Assembly: GCA_903813345.2 (NCBI GenBank)
Contig: CAIIXF020000004.1
Location: forward strand, 30,629,985-30,693,984
Direction of reading: 5' to 3'
DNA length: 64,000 nt
Source of the DNA: Owenia fusiformis
Lineage: Eukaryota; Annelida; Polychaeta; Sabellida; Oweniidae
Within the stretch, counting starts at the first letter, position 1, and every line of letters begins with the position of its first letter. Below are positions 10,505 through 25,429 of the stretch, in pieces. The notes beneath the pieces were generated by a model, which was given only the letters and a program-made list of their open reading frames with translations, was not told where the DNA came from and did no database searches. A program made the translations under genes and the position numbers.

Positions 10505-13500
10505 AGGCATAGTGTGCGTGTAACTAATATGTGCGTCAAAATCAATGTATGTCTATGCATACGACGTCAATATCTGCATTTTGAAGGTATATTGTGCGTG
10601 TAGATAATATGTGCGTGCAAAATCAATGTAAGTGTATGCATGCGACGTTTATATCTGCAATTAGAAGGTATAGTGTGCATGTAGTCAATATGTGCGTGCA
10701 AAATCAATGTATGTGTATGCATGCAACGTCCATATCTGCATTTAGAAGGTATATTGTGCATGAAGTCAATATGTGCATGCAAAATCAATGTATGTGTATG
10801 CATGCAACGTCAATATCTACATTTAGAAGGTATATTGTGCATGTAGTCAACATGTGCATGCAAAATCAATGTATGTGTATGCATGCAACGTCAATATCTG
10901 CATTTAGAAGGTATATTGTGCATGTAGTCAATATGTGCGTGCAAAATCAATGTATGTGTATGCATGCAACGTCCATATCTGCATTTAGAAGGTATATTGT
11001 GCATGAAGTCAATATGTGCATGCAAAATCAATGTATGTGTATGCATGCAACGTCAATATCTACATTTAGAAGGTATATTGTACATGTAGTCAACATGTGC
11101 ATGCAAAATCAATGTATGTGTATGCATGCAACGTCAATATCTGCATTTAGAAGGTATATTGTGCATGTAGTCAATATGTGCGTGCAAAATCAATGTATGT
11201 GTATGCATGCAACGTCCATATCTGCATTTAGAAGGTATATTGTGCATGAAGTCAATATGTGCATGCAAAATCAATGTATGTGTATGCATGCAACGTCAAT
11301 ATCTGCAATTAGAAGGTATATTGTGCATGTAGTCAATATGTGCATGCAAAATCAATGTATGTGTATGCATGCAACGTAAATATCTGCATTGAGAAGGTTT
11401 ATTGTGCATGTAGTCAATATGTGCATGCAAAATCAATGTATGTGTATGCATGCAACGTCAATATCTGTATTTAGAAGGTATATTGTGCATGTAGTCAATA
11501 TGTGCATGCAAAATCAAAGTATGTGTATGCATGCAACGTCAATATCTGCATTTAGAAGGTATATTGTGCATGTAGTCAATATGTGCATGCAAAATTAATG
11601 TATGTGTATGCATGCAACGTCAATATCTGCATTTAGAAGGTATATTGTGCATGTAGTCAATATGTGCATGCAAAATCAATGTATGTGTATGCATGCAACG
11701 TCAATATCTGCATTTAGAAGGTATATTGTGCATGTAGTCAATATCTGCGTGCAAAATCAAAGTATGTGTATGCATGCAACGTCAATATCTGCATTTAGAA
11801 GGTATAGTGTGCATGTAGTCAATATGTGCGTGCAAAATCAATGTTTATGTATGCATGCAACGTCAATATCTGCAATTAGAAGGTATATTGTGCATGTAGT
11901 CAATATGTGCATGCAAAATCAAAGTATGTGTATGCATGCAACGTCAATATCTGCATTTAGAAGGTATATTGTGCATGTAGTCAATATGTGCGTGCAAAAT
12001 CAATGTATGTGTATGCATGCGACGTCAATATCTGTATTTAGAAGGTATAGTGTGCATGTAGTCAATATGTGCATGCAAAATCAATGTAAGTGTATGCATG
12101 CAACGTCAATATCTGCAATTAGAAGGTATATTGTGCATGTAGTCAATATGTGCGTGCAAAATCAATGTATGTGTATGCATGCGACGTCAATATCTGTATT
12201 TAGAAGGTATAGTGTGCATGTAGTCAATATGTGCATGCAAAATCAATGTAAGTGTATGCATGCAACGTCAATATCTACATTTAGAAGGTATAGTGTGCGT
12301 GTAGATAATATGTGCGTGCAAAATCAATGTATGTGTATGCATGCAACGTCAATATCTGCATTTAGAAGGTATAGTGTGCGTGTAGATAATATGTGCATGC
12401 AAAATCAAAGTATGTGTATGCATGCAACGTCAATATCTGCATTTAGAAGGTATATTGTGCATGTAGTCAATACGTGCATGCAAAATCAATGTATGTGTAT
12501 GCATGCAACGTCAATATCTGTATTTAGAAGGTATAGTGTGCATGTAGTCAATATGTGCATGCAAAATCAATGTATGTGTATGCATGCAACGTCAATATCT
12601 GCATTTAGAAGGTATATTGTGCATGTAGTCAATATGTGCATGCAAAATCAATGTAAGTGTATGCATGCAACGTCAATATCTACATTTAGAAGGTATAGTG
12701 TGCGTGTAGATAATATGTGCGTGCAAAATCAATGTATGTGTATGCATGCAACGTCCATATCTACATTTAGAAGGTATAGTGTGCGTGTAGATAATATGTG
12801 CGTGCAAAATCAATGTATGTGTATGCATGCAACGTCCATATCTGCATTTAGAAGGTATATTGTGCATGTAGTCAATATGTGCATGCAAAATCAATGTATG
12901 TGTATGCATGCAACGTCCATATCTACATTTAGAAGGTATAGTGTGCGTGTAGATAATATGTGCGTGCAAAATCAATGTATGTGTATGCATGCAACGTCCA
13001 TATCTGCATTTAGAAGATATATTGTGCATGTACTCAATATGTGCATGCAAAATTAATGTATGTGTATGCCAGCAACATCCATATCTGCATTTAGAAGGTA
13101 TATTGTGCATGTAGTCAATATGTGCATGCAAAATCAATGTATGTGTATGCATGCGACGTTTATATCTGCAATTAGAAGGTATATTGTGCATGTAGTCAAT
13201 ATGTGCGTGCAAAATCAATGTATGTGTATGCCAGCAACGTCCATATCTGCATTTAGAAGGTATATTGTGCATGTAGTCAATATGTGCATGCAAAATCAAA
13301 GTATGTGTATGCATGCAACGTCAATATCTGCATTTAGAAGGTATAGTGTGCATGTAGTCAATATGTGCGTGCAAAATCAATGTATGTGTATGCCAGCAAC
13401 GTCCATATCTGCATTTTGAAGGTATATTGTGCATGTAGTCAATATGTGCGTGCAAAATCAATGTATGTGTATGCATGCAACGTCAATATCTGCAATTAGA

Positions 13501-16500
13501 AGGTATATTGTGCATGTAGTCAATATGTGCATGCAAAATCAATGTATGTGTATGCCAGCAACGTCAATATCTGCATTTAGAAGGTATATTGTGCATGTAG
13601 TCAATATGTGCGTTCAAAATCAAAGTATGTGCATGCACGCAACGTCAATATCTGCATTTAGAAGGTATATTGTGCATGAAGTCAATATGTGCGTTCAAAA
13701 TCAAAGTATGTGCATGCATGCAACGTCAATATCTGCATTTAGAAGGTATATTGTGCATGTAGTCAATATGTGCGTGCAAAATCAATGTATGTGTATGCCA
13801 GCAACGTCCATATCTGCATTTAGAAGATATATTGTGCATGTAGTCAATATGTGCATGCAAAATCAATGTATGTGTATGCCAGCAACGTCCATATCTGCAT
13901 TTAGAAGATATATTGTGCATGTAGTCAATATGTGCATGCAAAATCAATGTATGTGTATGCCAGCAACGTCAATATCTGTATTTAGAAGGTATATTGTGCA
14001 TGTAGTAAATATGTGCGTGCAAAATTAATGTATGTGTATGCATGCAACGTCCATATCTGCATTTAGAAGGTATATTGTGCATGTAGTCAACATGTGCATG
14101 CAAAATCAATGTATGTGTATGCATGCAACGTCAATATCTACATTTAGAAGGTATATTGTGCATGTAGTCAACATGTGCATGCAAAATCAATGTATGTGTA
14201 TGCATGCAACGTCAATATCTGTATTAAGAAGGTATAGTGTGCGTGTAGTTAATATGTGCGTTCAAAATCAAAGTATGTGCATGCATGCAACGTCAATATC
14301 TGCATTTAGAAGATATATTGTGCATGTAGTCAATATGTGCATGCAAAATTAATGTATGTGTATGCCAGCAACGTCCATATCTGCATTTAGAAGGTATATT
14401 GTGCATGTAGTCAATATGTGCATGCAAAATTAATGTATGTGTATGCCAGCAACGTCCATATCTGCATTTAGAAGGTATATTGTGCATGTAGTCAATATGT
14501 GCATGCAAAATCAATGTATGTGTATGCATGCAACGTCAATATCTGTATTTAGAAGGTATATTGTGCATGTAGTCAATATGTGCATGCAAAATCAATGTAA
14601 GTGTATGCATGCGACGTTTATATCTGCATTTAGAAGGTATATTGTGCATGTAGTCAATATGTGCATACAAAATCAATGTATGTGTATGCATGCAACGTCA
14701 ATATCTGCATTTAGAAGATATATTGTGCATGTAGTCAATATGTGCATGCAAAATTAATGTATGTGTATGCCAGCAACGTCCATATCTGCATTTAGAAGGT
14801 ATATTGTGCATGTAGTCAATATGTGCATGCAAAATCAATGTATGTGTATGCATGCGACGTTTATATCTGCAATTAGAAGGTATATTGTGCATGTAGTCAA
14901 TATGTGCGTGCAAAATCAAAGTATGTGTATGCATGCAACGTCAATATCTGCATTTAGAAGGTATATTGTACATGTAGTCAATATGTGCATGCAAAATTAA
15001 TGTATGTGTATGCCAGCAACGTCCATATCTGCATTTAGAAGGTATATTGTGCATGTAGTCAATATGTGCATGCAAAATAAATGTATGTGTATGCATGCAA
15101 CGTCAATATCTGCATTTAGAAGGTATATTGTGCATGTAGTCAATATGTGCATGCAAAATCAATGTATGTGTATGCATGCAACGTCAATATCTGCATTTAG
15201 AAGGTATATTGTGCATGTAGTCAATATGTGCATGCAAAATCAAAGTATGTGTATGCATGCAACGTCAATATCTGTATTTAGAAGGTATATTGTGCATGTA
15301 GTCAATATGTGCATGCAAAATCAAAGTATGTGTATGCATGCAACGTCAATATCTGTATTTAGAAGGTATATTGTGCATGTAGTCAATATGTGCATGCAAA
15401 ATCAAAGTATGTGTATGCATGCAACGTCAATATCTGCATTTAGAAGGTATATTGTGCATGTAGTCAATATGTGCATGCAAAATCAAAGTATGTGTATGCA
15501 TGCAACAGCAATATCTGTATTTAGAAGGTATATTGTGCATGTAGTCAATATGTGCATGCAAAATCAAAGTATGTGTATGCATGCAACGTCAATATCTGTA
15601 TTTAGAAGGTATATTGTGCATGTAGTCAATATGTGCGTGCAAAATCAATGTATGTGTATGCATGCAACGTCAATATCTGCATTTAGAAGGTATATTGTGC
15701 ATGTAGTCAATATGTGCATGCAAAATCAAAGTATGTGTATGCATGCAACGTCAATATCTACATTTAGAAGGTATATTGTGCATGTAGTCAATATGTGCGT
15801 GCAAAATCAATGTAAGTGTATGCATGCAACGTCAATATCTGTATTTAGAAGGTATATTGTGCATGTAGTCAATATGTGCATGCAAAATCAATGTATGTGT
15901 ATGCATGCAACGTCAATATCTGTATTTAGAAGGTATATTGTGCATGTAGTCAATATGTGCATGCAAAATCAAAGTATGTGTATGCATGCAACGTCAATAT
16001 CTGCATTTAGAAGGTATATTGTGCATGTAGTCAATATGTGCATGCAAAATCAATGTAAGTGTATGCATGCAACGTCAATATCTACATTTAGAAGGTATAG
16101 TGTGCGTGTAGATAATATGTGCGTGCAAAATCAATGTATGTGTATGCATGCGACGTTTATATCTGCATTTAGAAGATATATTGTGCATGTAGTCAATATG
16201 TGCATGCAAAATCAATGTATGTGTATGCATGCAACGTCAATATCTACATTTAGAAGGCATAGTGTGCATGTAGTCAATATGTGCATGCAAAATCAATGTA
16301 TGTGTATGCCAGCAACGTCCATATCTGCATTTAGAAGATATATTGTGCATGTAGTCAATATGTGCGTGCAAAATCAATGTATGTGTATGCCAGCAACGTC
16401 CATATCTGCATTTTGAAGGTATATTGTGCATGAAGTCAATATGTGCGTTCAAAATCAAAGTATGTGCATGCATGCAACGTCAATATCTGCATTTAGAAGG

Positions 16501-19500
16501 TATATTGTGCATGTAGTCAATATGTGCATGCAAAATCAATGTATGTGTATGCATGCAACGTCAATATCTGCATTTAGAAGGTATATTGTGCATGAAGTCA
16601 ATATGTGCGTTCAAAATCAAAGTATGTGCATGTATGCAACGTCAATATCTGCATTTAGAAGGTATATTGTGCATGTAGTCAATATGTGCGTGCAAAATCA
16701 ATGTATGTGTATGCATGCAACGTCCATATCTGCATTTAGAAGGTATATTGTGCATGTAGTCAATATGTGCATGCAAAATCAAAGTATGTGTATGCATGCA
16801 ACGTCAATATCTGTATTTAGAAGGTATATTGTGCATGTAGTCAATATGTGCATGCAAAATCAAAGTATGTGTATGCATGCAACGTCAATATCTGTATTTA
16901 GAAGGTATATTGTGCATGTAGTCAATATGTGCATGCAAAATCAAAGTATGTGTATGCATGCAACGTCAATATCTGCATTTAGAAGGTATATTGTGCATGT
17001 AGTCAATATGTGCATGCAAAATCAAAGTATGTGTATGCATGCAACAGCAATATCTGTATTTAGAAGGTATATTGTGCATGTAGTCAATATGTGCATGCAA
17101 AATCAAAGTATGTGTATGCATGCAACGTCAATATCTGTATTTAGAAGGTATATTGTGCATGTAGTCAATATGTGCGTGCAAAATCAATGTATGTGTATGC
17201 ATGCAACGTCAATATCTGCATTTAGAAGGTATATTGTGCATGTAGTCAATATGTGCATGCAAAATCAAAGTATGTGTATGCATGCAACGTCAATATCTAC
17301 ATTTAGAAGGTATATTGTGCATGTAGTCAATATGTGCGTGCAAAATCAATGTAAGTGTATGCATGCAACGTCAATATCTGTATTTAGAAGGTATATTGTG
17401 CATGTAGTCAATATGTGCATGCAAAATCAATGTATGTGTATGCATGCAACGTCAATATCTGTATTTAGAAGGTATATTGTGCATGTAGTCAATATGTGCA
17501 TGCAAAATCAAAGTATGTGTATGCATGCAACGTCAATATCTGCATTTAGAAGGTATATTGTGCATGTAGTCAATATGTGCATGCAAAATCAATGTAAGTG
17601 TATGCATGCAACGTCAATATCTACATTTAGAAGGTATAGTGTGCGTGTAGATAATATGTGCGTGCAAAATCAATGTATGTGTATGCATGCGACGTTTATA
17701 TCTGCATTTAGAAGATATATTGTGCATGTAGTCAATATGTGCATGCAAAATCAATGTATGTGTATGCATGCAACGTCAATATCTACATTTAGAAGGCATA
17801 GTGTGCATGTAGTCAATATGTGCATGCAAAATCAATGTATGTGTATGCCAGCAACGTCCATATCTGCATTTAGAAGATATATTGTGCATGTAGTCAATAT
17901 GTGCGTGCAAAATCAATGTATGTGTATGCCAGCAACGTCCATATCTGCATTTTGAAGGTATATTGTGCATGAAGTCAATATGTGCGTTCAAAATCAAAGT
18001 ATGTGCATGCATGCAACGTCAATATCTGCATTTAGAAGGTATATTGTGCATGTAGTCAATATGTGCATGCAAAATCAATGTATGTGTATGCATGCAACGT
18101 CAATATCTGCATTTAGAAGGTATATTGTGCATGAAGTCAATATGTGCGTTCAAAATCAAAGTATGTGCATGTATGCAACGTCAATATCTGCATTTAGAAG
18201 GTATATTGTGCATGTAGTCAATATGTGCGTGCAAAATCAATGTATGTGTATGCATGCAACGTCCATATCTGCATTTAGAAGGTATATTGTGCATGTAGTC
18301 AATATGTGCATGCAAAATCAATGTATGTGTATGCCAGCAACGTCCATATCTGCATTTAGAAGGTATATTGTGCATGTAGTCAATATGTGCATGCAAAATC
18401 AAAGTATGTGTATGCATGCAACGTCAATATCTACATTTAGAAGGTATATTGTGCATGTAGTCAATATGTGCGTGCAAAATCAATGTAAGTGTATGCATGC
18501 AACGTCAATATCTGTATTTAGAAGGTATATTGTGCATGTAGTCAATATGTGCATGCAAAATCAATGTATGTGTATGCATGCAACGTCAATATCTGTATTT
18601 AGAAGGTATATTGTGCATGTAGTCAATATGTGCATGCAAAATCAAAGTATGTGTATGCATGCAACGTCAATATCTGCATTTAGAAGGTATATTGTGCATG
18701 TAGTCAATATGTGCATGCAAAATCAATGTAAGTGTATGCATGCAACGTCAATATCTACATTTAGAAGGTATAGTGTGCGTGTAGATAATATGTGCGTGCA
18801 AAATCAATGTATGTGTATGCATGCGACGTTTATATCTGCATTTAGAAGATATATTGTGCATGTAGTCAATATGTGCATGCAAAATCAATGTATGTGTATG
18901 CATGCAACGTCAATATCTACATTTAGAAGGCATAGTGTGCATGTAGTCAATATGTGCATGCAAAATCAATGTATGTGTATGCCAGCAACGTCCATATCTG
19001 CATTTAGAAGATATATTGTGCATGTAGTCAATATGTGCGTGCAAAATCAATGTATGTGTATGCCAGCAACGTCCATATCTGCATTTTGAAGGTATATTGT
19101 GCATGAAGTCAATATGTGCGTTCAAAATCAAAGTATGTGCATGCATGCAACGTCAATATCTGCATTTAGAAGGTATATTGTGCATGTAGTCAATATGTGC
19201 ATGCAAAATCAATGTATGTGTATGCATGCAACGTCAATATCTGCATTTAGAAGGTATATTGTGCATGAAGTCAATATGTGCGTTCAAAATCAAAGTATGT
19301 GCATGCATGCAACGTCAATATCTGCATTTAGAAGGTATATTGTGCATGTAGTCAATATGTGCGTGCAAAATCAATGTATGTGTATGCATGCAACGTCAAT
19401 ATCTGCATTTAGAAGGTATATTGTGCATGTAGTCAATATGTGCATGCAAAATCAATGTATGTGTATGCATGCAACGTCAATATCTGTATTTAGAAGGTAT

Positions 19501-22500
19501 ATTGTGCATGTAGTCAATATGTGCGTGCAAAATCAATGTATGTGTATGCATGCAACGTCAATATCTGTATTTAGAAGGTATATTGTGCATGTAGTCAATA
19601 TGTGCGTGCAAAATCAAAGTATGTGTATGCATGCAACGTCAATATCTGTATTTAGAAGGTATATTGTGCATGTAGTCAATATGTGCATGCAAAATCAATG
19701 TATGTGTATGCATGCAACGTCAATATCTGTATTTAGAAGGTATATTGTGCATGTAGTCAATATGTGCATGCAAAATCAATGGATGTGTATGCATGCAACG
19801 TCCATATCTGCAATTAGAAGGTATATTGTGCATGTAGTCAATATGTGCATGCAAAATCAATGTATGTGTATGCATGCAACGTCCATATCTGCAATTAGAA
19901 GGTATATTGTGCATGTAGTCAATATGTGCATGCAAAATCAATGTATGTGTATGCATGCAACGTCAATATCTGTATTTAGAAGATATATTGTGCATGTAGT
20001 CAATATGTGCATGCAAAATCAATGTATGTGTATGCATGCAACGTCAATATCTGCATTTAGAAGGTATAGTGTGCATGTAGTCAATATGTGCATGCAAAAT
20101 CAATGTATGTGTATGCATGCAACGTCAATATCTGCATTTAGAAGGTATATTGTGCATGTAGTCAATATGTGCATGCAAAATCAATGTATGTGTATGCATG
20201 CAACGTCAATATCTGCATTTAGAAGGTATATTGTGCATGTAGTCAATATGTGCGTGCAAAATCAATGTATGTGTATGCATGCAACGTCAATATCTGTATT
20301 TAGAAGGTATAGTGTGCATGTAGTCAATATGTGCATGCAAAATCAATGTATGTGTATGCATGCAACGTCAATATCTGCATTTAGAAGGTATATTGTGCAT
20401 GTAGTCAATATGTGCATGCAAAATCAATGTATGTGTATGCATGCAACGTCAATATCTGCATTTAGAAGGTATATTGTGCATGTAGTCAATATGTGCGTGC
20501 AAAATCAATGTATGTGTATGCATGCAACGTCAATATCTGTATTTAGAAGGTATATTGTGCATGTAGTCAATATGTGCATGCAAAATCAATGTATGTGTAT
20601 GCATGCAACGTCAATATCTGCATTTAGAAGGTATAGTGTGCATGTAGTCAATATGTGCATGCAAAATCAATGTATGTGTATGCATGCAACGTCAATATCT
20701 GCATTTAGAAGGTATATTGTGCATGTAGTCAATATGTGCGTGCAAAATCAATGTATGTGTATGCATGCAACGTCAATATCTGCATTTAGAAGATATATTG
20801 TGCATGTAGTCAATATGTGCGTGCAAAATCAATGTATGTGTATGCCAGCAACGTCAATATCTGCATTCAGAAGGTATAGTGTGCATGTAGTCAATATGTG
20901 CATGCAAAATCAATGTATGTGTATGCATGCAACGTCAATATCTACATTTAGAAGGTATATTGTGCATGTAGTCAATATGTGCATGCAAAATCAATGTATG
21001 TGCATGCATGCAACGTCAATATCTGCATTTAGAAGGTATAGTGTGCATGTAGTCAATATGTGCGTGCCAAATCAATGTATGTGTATGCCAGCAACGTCCA
21101 TATCTGCATTTTGAAGGTATATTGTGCATGTAGTCAATATGTGCATGCAAAATTAATGTATGTGTATGCCAGCAACGTCAATATCTGCATTTAGAAGGTA
21201 TATTGTGCATGAAGTCAATATGTGCATGCAAAATCAATGTATGTGCATGCATGCAACGTCAATATCTGCATTTAGAAGGTATATTGTGCATGTAGTCAAT
21301 ATGTGCATGCAAAATCAATGTATGTGTATGCATGCAACGTCAATATCTGTATTTAGAAGGTATAGTGTGCATGTAGTCAATATGTGCATGCAAAATCAAT
21401 GTATGTGTATGCATGCAACGTCAATATCTGTATTTAGAAGGTATATTGTGCATGTAGTCAATATGTGCATGCAAAATCAATGTATGTGTATGCATGCAAC
21501 GTCAATATCTGTATTTAGAAGGTATATTGTGCATGTAGTCAATATGTGCGTGCAAAATCAAAGTATGTGTATGCATGCAACGTCAATATCTGTATTTAGA
21601 AGGTATATTGTGCATGTAGTCAATATGTGCATGCAAAATCAATGTATGTGTATGCCAGCAACGTCCATATCTGCATTTAGAAGGTATATTGTGCATGTAG
21701 TCAATATGTGCGTGCAACATCAATGTAAGTGTATGCATGCAACGTCAATATCTGTATTTAGAAGGTATATTGTGCATGTAGTCAATATGTGCATGCAAAA
21801 TCAATGTATGTGTATGCATGCAACGTCAATATCTGTATTTAGAAGGTATATTGTGCATGTAGTCAATATGTGCATGCAAAATCAAAGTATGTGTATGCAT
21901 GCAACGTCAATATCTGCATTTAGAAGGTATATTGTGCATGTAGTCAATATGTGCATGCAAAATCAATGTAAGTGTATGCATGCAACGTCAATATCTACAT
22001 TTAGAAGGTATAGTGTGCGTGTAGATAATATGAGCGTGCAAAATCAATGTATGTGTATGCATGCGACGTTTATATCTGCATTTAGAAGATATATTGTGCA
22101 TGTAGTCAATATGTGCATGCAAAATCAATGTATGTGTATGCATGCAACGTCAATATCTACATTTAGAAGGCATAGTGTGCATGTAGTCAATATGTGCATG
22201 CAAAATCAATGTATGTGTATGCCAGCAACGTCCATATCTGCATTTAGAAGATATATTGTGCATGTAGTCAATATGTGCGTGCAAAATCAATGTATGTGTA
22301 TGCCAGCAACGTCCATATCTGCATTTTGAAGGTATATTGTGCATGAAGTCAATATGTGCGTTCAAAATCAAAGTATGTGCATGCATGCAACGTCAATATC
22401 TGCATTTAGAAGGTATATTGTGCATGTAGTCAATATGTGCATGCAAAATCAATGTATGTGTATGCATGCAACGTCAATATCTGCATTTAGAAGGTATATT

Positions 22501-25352
22501 GTGCATGAAGTCAATATGTGCGTTCAAAATCAAAGTATGTGCATGCATGCAACGTCAATATCTGCATTTAGAAGGTATATTGTGCATGTAGTCAATATGT
22601 GCGTGCAAAATCAATGTATGTGTATGCATGCAACGTCCATATCTGCATTTAGAAGGTATATTGTGCATGTAGTCAATATGTGCATGCAAAATCAATGTAT
22701 GTGTATGCATGCAACGTCAATATCTGTATTTAGAAGGTATATTGTGCATGTAGTCAATATGTGCGTGCAAAATCAAAGTATGTGTATGCATGCAACGTCA
22801 ATATCTGTATTTAGAAGGTATATTGTGCATGTAGTCAATATGTGCATGCAAAATCAATGTATGTGTATGCATGCAACGTCAATATCTGTATTTAGAACGT
22901 ATATTGTGCATGTAGTCAATATGTGCATGCAAAATCAAAGTATGTGTATGCATGCAACGTCAATATCTGCATTTAGAAGGTATATTGTGCATGTAGTCAA
23001 TATGTGCATGCAAAATCAATGTATGTGTATGCATGCAACGTCAATATCTGCATTTAGAAGATATATTGTGCATGTAGTCAATATGTGCGTGCAAAATCAA
23101 TGTATGTGTATGCATGCGACGTCAATATCTACATTTAGAAGATATATTGTGCATGTAGTCAATATGTGCATGCAAAATCAATGTAAGTGTATGCATGCAA
23201 CGTCAATATCTACATTTAGAAGGTATAGTGTGCGTGTAGATAATATGTGCGTGCAAAATCAATGTATGTGTATGCATGCGACGTCAATATCTGCATTTAG
23301 AAGATATATTGTGCATGTAGTCAATATGTGCATGCAAAATCAATGTATGTGTATGCATGCAACGTCAATATCTGCATTTAGAAGGTATAGTGTGCATGTA
23401 GATAATATGTGCGAGCAAAATCAATGTATGTGTATGCATGCAACGTCAATATCTGCATTTAGAAGGTATATTGTGCATGTAGTCAATATGTGCATGCAAA
23501 ATCAAAGTATGTGTATGCATGCAACGTCAATATCTGTATTTAGAAGGTATATTGTGCATGTAGTCAATATGTGCGTGCAAAATCAATGTATGTGTATGCA
23601 TGCAACGTCAATATCTGTATTTAGAAGGTATATTGTGCATGTAGTCAATATGTGCATGCAAAATCAAAGTATGTGTATGCATGCAACGTCAATATCTGCA
23701 TTTAGAAGATATATTGTGCATGTAGTCAATATGTGCATGCAAAATCAAAGTATGTGTATGCATGCAACGTCAATATCTGCATTTAGAAGGTATAGTGTGC
23801 ATGTAGTCAATATGTGCGTGCAAAATCAATGTATGTGTATGCATGCAACGTCAATATCTGCATTTAGAAGATATAGTGTGCGTGTAGATAATATGTGCGT
23901 GCAAAATCAATGTATGTGTATGCATGCAACGTCAATATCTGCATTTAGAAGGTATATTGTGCATGTAGTCAATATGTGCATGCAAAATCAATGTATGTGT
24001 ATGCATGCAACGTCAATATCTGCATTTAGAAGGTATAGTGTGCATGTGGATAATATGTGCGTGCAAAATCAATGTATGTGTATGCATGCAACGTCAATAT
24101 CTGCATTTAGAAGATATATTGTGCATGTAGTCAATATGTGCATGCAAAATCAAAGTATGTGTATGCATGCAACGTCAATATCTGCATTTAGAAGGTAAAG
24201 TGTGCATGTAGTCAATATGTGCATGCAAAATCAAAGTATGTGTATGCATGCAACGTCAATATCTGCATTTAGAAGGTATAGTGTGCATGTAGTCAATATG
24301 TGCATGCAAAATCAAAGTATGTGTATGCATGCAACGTCAATATCTGTATTTAGAAGGTATAGTGTGCGTGTAGATAATATGTGCATGCAAAATCAAAGTA
24401 TGTGTATGCCAGCAACGTCCATATCTGTATTTAGAAGGTATATTGTGCGTGTAGTCAATATGTGCGTGCAAAATCAATGTATGTGTATGCATGCAACGTC
24501 AATATCTGCATTTAGAAGGTATATTGTGCATGTAGTCAATATGTGCGTGCAAAATCAATGTAAGTGTATGCATGCAACGTCAATATCTGTATTTAGAAGG
24601 TATATTGTGCATGTAGATAATATGTGCGTGCAAAATCAATGTATGTGTATGCATGCAACGTCAATATCTGCATTTAGAAGGTATAGTGTGCATGTAGATA
24701 ATATGTGCGTGCAAAATCAATGTATGTGTATGCATGCGACGTCAATATCTGCATTTAGAAGGTATATTGTGCATGTAGTCAATATGTGCATGCAAAATCA
24801 ATGTATGTGTATGCATGCAACGTCAATATCTGTATTTAGAAGGTATATTGTGCATGTAGTCAATATGTGCGTGCAAAATCAATGTATGTGTATGCATGCA
24901 ACGTCAATATCTGTATTTAGAAGGTATATTGTGCATGTAGTCAATATGTGCATGCAAAATCAATGTATGTGTATGCATGCAACGTCAATATCTGTATTTA
25001 GAAGGTATATTGTGCATGTAGTCAATATGTGCGTGCAAAATCAAAGTATGTGTATGCATGCAACGTCCATATCTGCATTTAGAAGGTATATTGTGCATGT
25101 AGTCAATATGTGCATGCAAAATCAATGTATGTGTATGCATGCGACGTTTATATCTGCATTTAGAAGGTATATTGTGCATGTAGTCAATATGTGCATGCAA
25201 AATCAATGTATGTGTATGCATGCAACGTCAATATCTGCATTTAGAAGGTATATTGTGCATGTAGTCAACATGTGCATGCAAAATCAATGTATGTGTATGC
25301 ATGCAACGTCAATATCTGCATTTAGAAGGTATAGTGTGCGTGTTGTTAATAT
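10505..25352. repeat. 81-bp satellite array, about 183 tandem units
   Basis: The unit contains AATATGTGCRTGCAAAATCA, then ATGTATGTGTATGCATGCAA, CGTCAATATCTGCATTTAGA and AGGTATATTGTGCATGTAGT plus C, 81 bp in all. Every position I checked across 14.8 kb is a whole multiple of 81 from the others, so I find no net indel. Because 81 is 27 codons and one frame of the unit has no stop, translation gives long artificial ORFs on both strands. About 16 in-frame stops interrupt the + strand frame, mostly AAATTAATG or TTTTGAAGG variants, and most unit variants change the amino acid. This argues against a protein. Each unit has two GCATGC palindromes and one ACGTC core. Larger blocks are themselves duplicated. 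Confidence 0.98.
15004..18180. repeat. Higher-order duplication in the satellite (19 units, 1539 bp)
   Basis: Rare unit variants recur exactly 1539 bp (19 x 81) apart. The variant GCAACAGCAATATC occurs at 15502 and 17041. GCATGTATGCAACG occurs near 16628 and 18167. The block carrying AGAAGGCATAGTG, then two CCAGCAACG units, then TTTTGAAGG, occurs near 16237, 17776, 18910 and 22150, spacings of 19, 14 and 40 units. This shows amplification of multi-unit segments, not only single units. Confidence 0.9.
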
Positions 25353-25429
25353 GGACAGTGCTTTTATTTCAACTGGGAGCTTACCTCCACACGACTGATC
25401 ATGTGACCATGGTGGTGGTCCCCTTTAAA
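25353..25429. repeat. Right copy of the 77-bp direct repeat
   Basis: Same sequence and orientation as 10428-10504. It follows directly on the last, slightly divergent satellite unit (...GTTAATAT then GGACAGTGC). Confidence 0.95.

Noticed and set aside
10505-25352. CRISPR array
   Set aside because: Units are contiguous with no unique spacers, and the genome is an intron-containing eukaryote.
10594-25398. Long ORFs (up to 671 codons) across the satellite as a 27-residue repeat protein
   Set aside because: They follow from an 81-bp unit with no stop in one frame. About 16 in-frame stops interrupt them, most unit variants are non-synonymous, and the other strand is open too.
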